DNA of 64,000 nucleotides from Ichthyophthirius multifiliis. Lineage: Eukaryota > Ciliophora > Oligohymenophorea > Hymenostomatida. Below are positions 1 through 9,531 of the stretch, piece by piece. The notes under the pieces are model-generated. The model searched no databases, was not told the DNA's origin, and was given only the letters and a program-made list of their open reading frames with translations. Where the stretch lies: the NCBI RefSeq assembly GCF_000220395.1, contig NW_004086039.1, positions 28,744 through 92,743 of the forward strand, in the 5' to 3' direction. The stretch's first letter is position 1; every line of letters starts with the position of its first letter. The translations under genes and the position numbers were made by a program.

Positions 1-101
1 TTCTCGAATTCGGTTTAGGGAAGATTTTGGGAAGTTTATTAACTAGGTTAAGACGGGGGTTATTATGGAGTTGTTTGTGGTTATTATTATATTTCTTACA
101 T
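1..101 (-). CDS. Pro/Gln-rich protein, N-terminal fragment cut by the left edge
   Basis: Read on the minus strand from an ATG at 101, the 33 visible codons are open to the window edge and begin MQEIQQQPQTTPQQPPSQPS, followed by NLPQTEFE. Half of the Gln codons are TAA or TAG. The stretch has markedly more G+C than the poly-T tract beside it, as coding DNA here does. I cannot assign a family from a low-complexity N-terminus. It could be the disordered start of a larger regulatory protein. The start is the only in-frame ATG before the poly-A/T block. Confidence 0.55.
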
Positions 102-175
102 ATTTTGTTTTAATTTTTTTGTTTTTTTTTTTTTATATTTTCTCTATTTTTTTTTATTTTATTTTTTTCTCTTTT

Positions 176-213
<38 letters not shown>

Positions 214-1165
214 CGTTGTTTTTTTTTTTTTATTTTTTTTTATTAAAATTAAGTATATCATATTTTTTTATGTATTTTATACAAAATCAAATCTAAATTT
301 GTATTTTTTTTAGTAAAATCCTAATTTTTACTATATAATTTTAATTTTTTTTTTGTATAAAAATTAAAATTTATCAAAAATATAAAATATAATAAGTTAT
401 ATAAAATTATAAATAGCATTTATCTATAAAAATTATGCTAATTATTTATAAACTCTATTGTTTCATATTTTCTTTTTTTTAAAAAAAAATAGTATAATTA
501 TATATTTAGAAATATTTCAAATATTATTTTTAAATATCTAATGTTTTTTTTTAAAAAAAAAAAAAAATTTTTTGTCATTATTAAATTATAATTAATTATA
601 ATTTATTTAAAATATAATAAAAAATTATAAAAATGAGTGGTTTTTAACCTTTTTTATAATCATTTATAAATATTTTTAAAAAATTTAGATTTATTATAAT
701 TCGTTATAAAAAAATATGATTAAGTTTATAAAAAATTTATAATATTTAAAAATATTATTTTTATAAAGATATTTAATATTAATTTTATTAAAATATTGTT
801 TCATTATTTATATTATTCAGTTAGTAAATAAGTTTATTTGAAATTAAGTCTTTTTTATAAATATAATATTTCTAATTATCCTTTCCGATTTTTTAAAAAT
901 AAATTAATAAATCTAATAAAAATGTTATTTTATTTTAAATTTGTCAATTTTTTTACTTATTTAAATAATTTTTTCGGATAAAAAGTTTACTAAAAATAAA
1001 ACAATTTATAAACTTTATGTTTTTTCATTAAATTATATATATATATATTTATTAAATAATTAATTTTTTATTTAAAAAATATTCTAACATAATATAAATT
1101 TTTTCTTTTTATACTTTAGTGTATAATTATTACTTTTTTTATTTTTATTTATTTTAGATAAAAAC
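102..1165. other. Intergenic, poly-T and A+T-rich
   Basis: No coding signal seen on either strand. It contains T-runs of up to about 30 bases around 113-240 and a short (TA)n near 1037. Confidence 0.6.
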
Positions 1166-3319
1166 TCACTTTATATCTCCACATATTTTCTTATATTCCT
1201 TTTCAAGTTTTTTTTAGTATTTTTCTATTTTTCTTTAATAAGCTTCCTATAATTTTTTAATGCCATCACAATGTACATCATTTACTATATAATCTTTAGA
1301 ATTCTAACTCTAGTATTATCCTTTGTAACTAGGAACTTAATAAATGTAAGACTTTTTAATTATATTTTTGATAAATAATATATTAATTTAAAATATAAAA
1401 TTATATATTTACTGCTGGTTTCGATGACTATTCTACTTTAGGAATTTATTCAACCAAATAGTTAAATTTATAATTAGTATCATTAAATTTAGCCAATCTA
1501 GGAAAAGGACTTTAGTCTTTCGGTTTTTCAGATTTAATTTTGTCAACTTTTTAAAAAAAATGATAATCTTCTTTTGCTCTTGAATTTCCTTATAATTTAA
1601 TCCCATCAATTATTGTCTTAAAATTATTCTAAGGAATTTTACCACCCATTTTAGCTTCCCAATCAACATAATTATGCTAAAAAAATATATAACAAAAAAT
1701 ATCATATATATATATATAAACTTTATAAGTAGATTTTCCAAAAAATGGCAAAGAAGTAACTTTTTATAATTTATTTTGAAAAACATAATCAGAACTAGAT
1801 GGAGATTTATAATCGTTCTTTTTAATATTTTTTATTTAAAATAAAAATATATATAAATTAAAATAAATATAAATAATTTATAAATAAATATATTTATATA
1901 TATATATATATATTTTATATATTTTTTTTTATTTTTATACATATATATATATGTATATTTCAATTTTTTTATATAACTTTTTTCAATAAATTATTTAAAA
2001 AAAAACAACTATGAAATAATGTAATATTGTTTTTTTTTTATGATTTAATATTTTAAAATTAAATTAATAAAAAAATTAGATGTTTTTTATAATAATATAT
2101 GTATATATAATACTTTTTAAGTTGAAATATATTCTTAAGTTTATTCATTTTACGGTATATAGGATTTTCTGACAACTTTTAAATTATTTTACTCAAAAAA
2201 ATTCGAATCTTAAAGTTTACATTAATTATAACTCCTTTGATAAAGCGATGCCCATTTAACATCTAAATAATTAGGCCTTCTTATTTACTATATACATTTA
2301 TTCATACATTTTCCACATCTACATTATCCACAGGCACAATTTCCTGCCAAATGTTCATAATATTCTTGATTTTCTTCCATTATAGACTCTAATTTAATTT
2401 TATGACTGTTCAATTTAGAATTTAATTAAGATTTTAAAGTCTATTGAAAAATATCTTCTGGATTTTTTTCTGATATATTTATTTAACTATCTTCTTCAAT
2501 TTTATCTTCTTCTGATTTTTCTTCGTTTTCTAATTATGAAATAACAGAATCTGTATCTTCGTATGATTTATTATTTTGATAAAAAGTAGAACTAACTAAA
2601 GAACTTTTCTCATTTTATAAATGATCTTATAATAATTTTTATTTCTATTCGTCAACTTAACCGTCTTATTTTTATATTAAAGGAATTATTTTTTCCATTT
2701 CTTGTAATTAATTTATCTTTTATTTTAATTTTTCTAGTCGCTTTAATTTCTTTAATTTCCTTTCTATTTTTTTTTTCTTTTTCTTTTAAATTTTCTCCTT
2801 AGATTTCTTTTTAGATATTTATTTAATCTTGTTTTTCTTCTTCTTTTTTTTATTTTCTTAATTTTTTTTTATTGCTAATAATCTTAATTATATACAGATT
2901 TAAAAATATCATCAAGGGCGGGAATATTAGACTATTATAAAACCAATATGTCCTTTTTTCCTTAATTTTCAATTATTTTTCCATTTTTATCTTTCATATA
3001 AAAAACTTTCTTAAAATTCAGCTTTTCATTTTCAATATGTTTATCTTAATTACTTTTTTAATTGAAAAAAGTGTTTTTGGAATGTGTGGATACTTATAAT
3101 AAATTATTTTTAAATTCATCTAATTTTTTTTTTTATGAATTTTCGTTTTATTATTAATTTTTTGTTGTTGACAATAAAGTAGATTAGGTTCGTTATAATT
3201 AAGTTTTTCCTTTATATTGGTTTTTTATTATGGGGTTGTATTATTGAATTTTTTAAATTTTCTTGTCTTTTTAATAATAATTTCTTAACTTCGTTTTTTA
3301 TATTTAAACCTTTTTTCAT
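1166..3319 (-). CDS. SAXO/FAM154-like axonemal microtubule-associated protein
   Basis: Starts MKKGLNIKNEVKKLL at 3319 and ends with TGA at 1166-1168. A lysine/glutamate-rich middle (about 2500-2900) leads to a cysteine cluster, NCACGQCRCGKCMNKC, at about 2290-2340. It resembles the CxCxxCxCG motif of SAXO proteins, which stabilise ciliary microtubules and carry repeated Mn modules. Downstream exons have Mn-like repeats: FFGKSTYKHNYVDWEAK (about 1645-1745) and a second SDYVF..LPFFGKSTY-type context, ending with IKKLQEAYQRKIEKY and CGDIK. Introns lie near 2010-2110, 1680-1720 and 1345-1425. Two -1 frame breaks fall in A-runs near 3231-3236 and 3123-3134. In known SAXOs the Cys motif is N-terminal; here about 230 residues precede it. 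The family call rests on motif spacing and the FxGxSTY/DYxxW repeats, not on a search. Confidence 0.6.
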
Positions 3320-3795
3320 GCGTTTTTTTTTTTTTTTTAATTATTTTATAAATAAATATATAATAAATTTTTATTATATTTTTATTAATTTTTATTTTTT
3401 TTTACGATAAAATAATATATTTAATTTTATTATAAATAAAACTGAAAAAAAAAAAATATAATATAATAATATGTTTATTTTTATTTATTAGATTTTCTTG
3501 TTTTTTCATAAGTATTTTCTTTTTATTTTCTAAAAAATAAAAATATATAATTAAAAAAATTATATTTTTTTTATATTTTTATAAAAAAAAAATATAAACG
3601 AATTTTTATTTTTTATATATATTATTTTATATTATTCTATTTAAATATTTTTAGAAGAAAAAAAAAAAAATATCAAAAAATTTAAATTATAAATATTTAA
3701 ATTAAAGTTTCTATTATTTAAAATAACTTTTTTTTTTTGTTAAACTAGTAATTAAATATACAATGATAATTAAAAAAAATATATATATAAATTTT
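3320..3795. other. Intergenic A+T-rich
   Basis: Poly-A/T and TA-rich spacer between two minus-strand genes. No coding signal seen; it should hold the terminator side of the globin locus and the promoter of the SAXO-like gene. Confidence 0.6.
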
Positions 3796-6118
3796 TCATT
3801 CTGAAACAATCATCAATCTCATAGATTCGAAAAAGTTAATTATATCAGATTATATTTCTGGCTTATAGTTAAGATCTTAAACCGTTAAAACAATTAATTC
3901 TTTAAAATTATCGAAATCTTTATTACTAAAATCCATTTTTTAATGAAAATCTCTCACATTTTCACCATTATATCTAAATAAAAAAAATTAAAAAAATATT
4001 AAAAATAATTATAACAAAAAAATACTTTTTTCCATGTCCACCCATCCCCATCCCAAGAAATTCTTTAAAATGAATTTTCAATTTTTTAAGATCAACATTA
4101 ATAAAATAATGTTTAATTTTTTTTTCAGCCATAACCCTTGTAAAGAATGTTTCTGTAAATATATTCAACTATTCTTCTCCACCCATTTTTTCGAATAAAG
4201 AAGGTGATTTTCCTCCCATTACTTCTATTTTAATAGTTTCTAACAAATTAATGAATTCCAAAATAGCTTATTTATTTTTACATTCAGCCTCCAAGCATTC
4301 TTTTAATAAGTTTTTATAAACTTCAAATTAGAGATATGTTATATAAAATTTTTAATGTGCGTCCTTTACATTTTTTCCATTATATCTATAAACATAAATA
4401 TATATATATATATTTATATATATATATATTATATTATATATTATAATAAAAATCCTACTAATAAGGTCCTCCAGTAATCATAGTATAGAAATCGCACATT
4501 TTTTAAGCCAATTACTACCTATTAACACTTTTAAAAAAATCTTTTATTTTTTCATTTTCTGGAATTTTTTAATTATATAGCATGTTCATAGAATTTTAGA
4601 AAACAGCATTTCCTCCCAACCTATCAAAAAGTGTATTATTCTTTTTCGGTATTTCACTTCTTAAACATTCTAAAAGTCTTCCGATTTCATTCGCAGAACT
4701 TACATCTGTTCCATTATCTTTAAATGCTTATTAAATTTATAAAATACAATAAGAAAATAATTTATCATGTATATGGTATGGAGTATGTACTGTTTTCAAT
4801 TATTTTCCGGTATATCTATTTTATACATTAAATAAATAATATTTATTCTATTAAAATTATTAATTATAAATAATATATATAAATTTATATATATTTTTTA
4901 TTTAAAATTCAATAAAAAAATAAATTATAGAAACGTAAAATGGATAATGCAAATTTTTTAATTGAAAAAAAATTATAAATATAAGATATACTTAAAAAAA
5001 AAAAAATATACATATATAAATATATTTATATAATAAATATTAATATATATAATTAATTTACTAATTATCACTTACTTTTATTATCCTCCAAATGACAATG
5101 CTAAATATTAAACGTAATTCTCTTTAGTTTGTTCCATATCAGTTTTATTAAAATATTGCTTTATTTCGTTTATACTTAATATTTTATCAAAATAACTATT
5201 TACAGCTTTTTTTATACTTTATTCACCTCCTACCCTTATAAATAAAGAATTTTTCGGTATTTAAACTATTTAGGATCTTAAAGGTTCTATATAGCATAAT
5301 GTTTCTTAAATTACAGAATGATTAATATTTTATTCTTTTAAAATTTTTTTAAAATAATCAATAAATTTATTAAAATGATCATCATTTAATTATAAATTTT
5401 AATGAGCTTCTTTCATATTTTTACCAATATATCTATTTTTTTTTATTTTTATGAATTGATTTTAATTTATATTATTACTATTCTGTTCCTCCAAAATAAG
5501 TTATTAAAAAAGAATTCAAAATTAATCTATGTTAATTTTAGCTAACATTATTTTTAAAAAAATTCTTAAATAAAGGATCTTTAAATAATTAAGTAACTAA
5601 ATTTTCTGATATTTCTTATATTTTTAATACTCCACCTAATCTATCAAATAGTGTTTAACTATTTTATTAAAAATTTTTTGTTTATTTTTTCTTAGTGCTT
5701 TAATTATTATTATTATTATTATTGGTGTCGGCTTTATTTTGTTATTTAAAAATTTTTTATTTTTTTAATTAATAATTTTTTTTTAGAACATTTTTAATTT
5801 TTCTAATATTTTGAAAAAGTATCGATTTCTGGATAACTTTTAGCATTATTTTAATATGGACAGCCGGAAATAATAGGTAAATTAGCATAATTATCATTAT
5901 CATTTTATTAAAAAATTTCAACTAATCTACATATTTCAATTGGGTTTACACAAATAGAAATATCATTTATACTCATATGTCGAAGAATTAAATTTTAATC
6001 AATAATAAATGTAGATCGAAAGCTCGAACCTAAAAAAACGTTAATAATTATATATTTAAACATATATTAATAAATTTAATATATAAAAATAAATTTTAAT
6101 ATTTATATATATATATAA

Positions 6119-6172
<54 letters not shown>

Positions 6173-6621
6173 AATTTTTTTTTTTATATACCTTATTCTT
6201 CTTAATTACCATCTTCAATAATAACGCCATAACAAGTTGAAATATATTTATCGAAATCTGATAATAAAGGAAAATTTAATTCTCCCAAGCCATTATCATC
6301 TATTGATTTTTAGCAATAATTCATATGAACAAATTAACTGTCGGATGAACAACCAATTATTTGGCAATTTATTTATTAAAATTTATGATATTAATTTTAA
6401 AATTCAAGAATAAATTCTCGACATATTTATTAAGTAACAGAAGGAAAAAAAAACAATACAATATACTTATCTTTAAAGTCTTTTAAACTAATCTTTTAAA
6501 ATTAATTTTAATAGCTTATTCCTGTAAAATTTGGGGCAGGCCTGCGTATAAATGTATATGGACTATCATATTAACTCTAAAAACTTGATTTTTTTCTGTT
6601 TATTTAACTAATTGCTATATA

Positions 6622-6675
<54 letters not shown>

Positions 6676-6814
6676 TTTATAAAATTTTTTTTTTATATTT
6701 ACATTATGCAGTTTTGGAATTGTTTTCTTTTTAATCTGGCTCTGTATTTATTGTAAATTTCGAATCTTCCTTAATATGTTAATTAATATTTTATTATTTT
6801 TGACAATTACCCAT
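3796..6814 (-). CDS. 2-Cys peroxiredoxin joined to four tandem truncated haemoglobin domains
   Basis: From the ATG at 6814 the protein begins MGNCQKQQNINQH (Gly2 and Cys4 suit N-myristoylation/palmitoylation). A peroxiredoxin fold follows: RRPAPNFTGIS, IVLFFFPSVTQQICREF (peroxidatic Cys), IIGCSSDSQFVHMNY, GLGELNFPLLSDFDKYI, CYGVIIEDGN, STFIIDQNLILRHMSIND and a C-terminal resolving-Cys segment, LPIISGCPYQNNAKSYPEI. No TGA closes this frame before the next domain. A 58-bp GT-AG intron (5732-5789) joins it in phase to a poly-Asn linker and then four globins starting TLFDRLGG, SLFIRVGG, TLFDRLGG and SLFEKMGG. Each has the G-G loop, YxGxxxxxxH and proximal His (MKEAH, LKTVH, VKDAH, VRDFH). The stop is at 3796-3798. 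Alternatively the peroxiredoxin ends at a TGA at 5644-5646 and the globins are a separate gene, but no in-frame ATG was found for that. Likely role: peroxide and NO/O2 chemistry at a membrane. Confidence 0.7.
3974..4025 (-). other. Phase-2 intron in globin domain 4 (equivalents in domains 1-3)
   Basis: All four globin domains are cut by an intron at the same point, in the same phase (xx|A TAT): 5433-5478 in domain 1, 4816-5075 in domain 2, 4386-4458 in domain 3 and 3974-4025 in domain 4. The exon always resumes with the Tyr of YxGxN/K. This indicates tandem exon-set duplication. Confidence 0.75.
5732..5789 (-). other. Putative intron joining peroxiredoxin and globin exons
   Basis: On the minus strand this 58-bp, A+T-only stretch begins GTTCTA and ends AAATAAAG. 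Removing it joins a phase-1 T to CC, giving Ser and then GAC ACC and seven AAT codons in the globin frame. The donor is GTT rather than the commoner GTA, but GTT donors also fit other introns here (HIT gene, DHHC gene). The fusion model depends on this splice. Confidence 0.5.
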
Positions 6815-7075
6815 TTATATTAATAAATTAAAAAATTTATAATAAATATTTTATTTAATTTTTTTATATTTAAAATTAATATAAATATAGTAAAATATTT
6901 AAATTATTAATTATAAAAATATAAATAATTAAATTATTTAATATTTTATATAAAATATATTTTAATATAAATAAATAATTTGTAAATAATATATATTTTT
7001 TTATTTAAAATTATAAATATTTAATAATTTTGATACAAAAAATATATAATATTAATGACTTTTTTTATTATAATT

Positions 7076-7674
7076 TCATTAAATAATGCCTTATTCAAAA
7101 TATGCTTTGTATTTATTTGCTTCCTCTTACATTTCTTCTTAACCTCTCGGTTGCCTTGCTATATTTGAATATTTTTTAATTAAAAATAATTAATATATAT
7201 ATATAAATTTATTTATTTATATATTTATTTTTTTAACTTAAATTATATAAATACTTTTCATCATCATTTAAAAATAATTAATTATTATTTGGGTTTTTAG
7301 GAATAATATTTATATGTGCATGTTCTATTTATTATCCTTTAAAGACATAAATAATAAAATTTACAATAATTTATTTAATTATATTAACCTGCATTTTATC
7401 CGTCTGCAACAATAACAAAACATTAAGTTTTATGAATTTATTCTAAAACTTTTGTTACTTATTGAACAGTTGTCCAAATGTCAAGTGTTTCTATTTCTGT
7501 TAATTCATATAATCTTTTAGTCTATCTTCTTGGTATTATTAATATATGCCCTTCTAAAACTGGTTTTGAATGAACTGCTGCATATACATTCTTTCTTTAA
7601 ATAAAAATTTACTAAGAAGGAATCTAATACTTTCCAAATTATGATGCTTAATTTGTTAAAACAGTATTATTCAT
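7076..7674 (-). CDS. HIT-family nucleotide hydrolase, FHIT-like (diadenosine polyphosphate hydrolase)
   Basis: Starts MNNTVLTNQASQFGKYQIPS at 7674 and ends with TGA at 7076-7078 (about 150 residues after splicing, typical of FHIT). Landmarks are FIQRKNVYAAVHSKPVLEGH, ILIIPRR, ADGQNAG and the histidine motif EHAHINIIPKNP. FHIT enzymes split ApnA; the middle His of HxHxH is the nucleophile and is kept here (HAH). The third His is Asn (HAHIN). One 54-bp intron (about 7337-7390) splits the DGQNAGQ codons in phase 1, and another lies near 7190-7255. The C-terminus is Glu/Gln-rich (ARQPRGQEEMQEEANKYKAY) as in eukaryotic Fhit tails. HINT is less likely because of the RxPVxxGH..PxR pattern. Confidence 0.85.
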
Positions 7675-8114
7675 TGTTATGAATATTTTTTTTATTTTAA
7701 ATAAATATATAATAAAAGAATTAAATAGAAAAAGAAAAAATTAAATTTAAAATAATAAATGATATATTTTTATAATATTAAAATGAATTTAGTATTATTA
7801 TTTAAATAATATAGTAATATTTATAATTCTTTTAATATTATTAATATTTTTTATTTATATTAAAATATAATATATATATAGATTTTTTTTTATAATTATA
7901 TATTTTTTCATTTTTGAAATTAATGTTTTTTCTATATATATAAAATAATTATTATGAAATTATATATTATAAATTATTTGAATCAAATTAGCTAAAATAT
8001 TATTAAATAATAATTAAATAAATAATTAAGTATGATTAAAAAATAATTATTAAAAATTATATAAAATATATATAGTAAAAAATACCTATAATATATATGT
8101 ATATATCTAAAATG

Positions 8115-8167
<53 letters not shown>

Positions 8168-8550
8168 TATTAATTAATAATAATAATAAATAAATAAATA
8201 AAGTAAAAATAAAAGTAAAATTAAATAATAATAGTATATATTATATATATATATATATATATTAATTATAATATAGTTATTAATTATTTACTTTATTATT
8301 ATTATTTATTTTATTTAATTAATAATAATATATATATATTTAGTTTATTTAATTAATTATTTATTTTATTTTACTTTTATTTAAATTAATAATTTAGTTT
8401 ACTTATATATAATAATAATATATATATATATATATAATATATANATATATAATAAATAATAATAAATAATAATAATAATAATAATATATAATAAATAATA
8501 ATAATAATAATAATATATATAATAAATAATAATATATATATATATATATA

Positions 8551-8604
<54 letters not shown>

Positions 8605-9531
8605 TTATTTTTGTAATTATGTATATTTAATTAACTTATTATTAATTTTAATATCTTAATTTTTTCTTAAATATAAATTATTTATGTCAGTTTTTATTTC
8701 AATGTTTGCGTTTATTTATTTTTATGTATAAAAATAAATTATATATTTTTTATTAATATATAAAATTTATATAATTTTTTTATTTAACTGAAAAAATGTT
8801 TTCTATAAAGGAATTTTTTTTTATTTTATTTTAAAATAGAGAATTATTTTAATTTTATTTTATTTTAATATTAAAATCTATTTTTAAAAATTTGAATTCA
8901 ATTATTATATTTATTTAACATTTTTATAAATAAAGAAAATCACTTTATATATTTTTTTTTTTAAAAAAAAAAAATAATATAAAAAATTATTTTTTAATTT
9001 AATATTATTATAAATACTTATTTTATTTAATTTATAAACACACATTTTATAAAATATTAATAATATTTTCTTTAATTATCATATTAATTACACTAACATT
9101 TATAAAAAAAAATTGTGTTTAATAATTATATATATTTTTTTTTTAAATAAAAAAATTATTAAAAATTATTAAATTGAATTTATAATAATAAATATAAATT
9201 AAGCCTAATGAATATATGACTATAAAATTTATATCTTTATATAGTATATATTTAATAAAATAAATAGTTACAATTAATATTTAAATAACATAACAGAATT
9301 AAGTTTTTTGTAATTTAGAAATTATATTAAAAAAAAATAAAAACCAAAAAAACAATATAATTAAAAAAAAAATATTTTTTAAATAAAAATATAAATGTAA
9401 ATATTATTTTTTCTATTGAAAAAAAGAAAAAAAACTAATTTCATAAAAAAAAAAACTATAAATAATTTTTAAACAAAAAAAAAAGTAAAAGAAATATACT
9501 TAAAAAATATAATTACTCTAAATATACAAAT
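7675..9531. other. Intergenic microsatellite-rich spacer
   Basis: No coding signal. The core, about 8041-8600, is a dense block of (AT)n, (TAA)n and (TTA)n repeats with partly palindromic order and an undetermined base at 8444. The flanks are poly-A/T. It separates minus-strand genes on the left from a plus-strand gene on the right, so two promoters should lie at its edges. Confidence 0.65.
8041..8600. repeat. Compound (AT)n/(TAA)n microsatellite block with an N
   Basis: Almost pure A/T with (AT)n runs at 8117-8162 and 8526-8600 and TAA/TTA runs between. Base 8444 is N, so the assembly was uncertain here and the true length may differ. Confidence 0.8.

Noticed and set aside
50-62. gacggggg resembling a G4 telomere repeat (GGGGTT-type)
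   Set aside because: A single G5 without tandem copies; it encodes Pro-Pro on the minus strand, so it is not a telomere.
65-313. Plus-strand frame rich in Phe starting at 65
   Set aside because: It is the reverse side of a minus-strand Pro/Gln-rich N-terminus followed by a poly-T tract.
6010-6030. ggttcgagc on the minus strand, like a tRNA T-loop
   Set aside because: It lies in the peroxiredoxin exon boundary (Gly-Ser-Ser-Phe) and no cloverleaf arms flank it. No tRNA was found in the window.
5644-6814. Peroxiredoxin as a stand-alone gene ending at the TGA at 5644
   Set aside because: Possible, but the tail would be low-complexity sequence overlapping the globin in another frame, and the globin array would have no start codon. 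The fusion model explains more.
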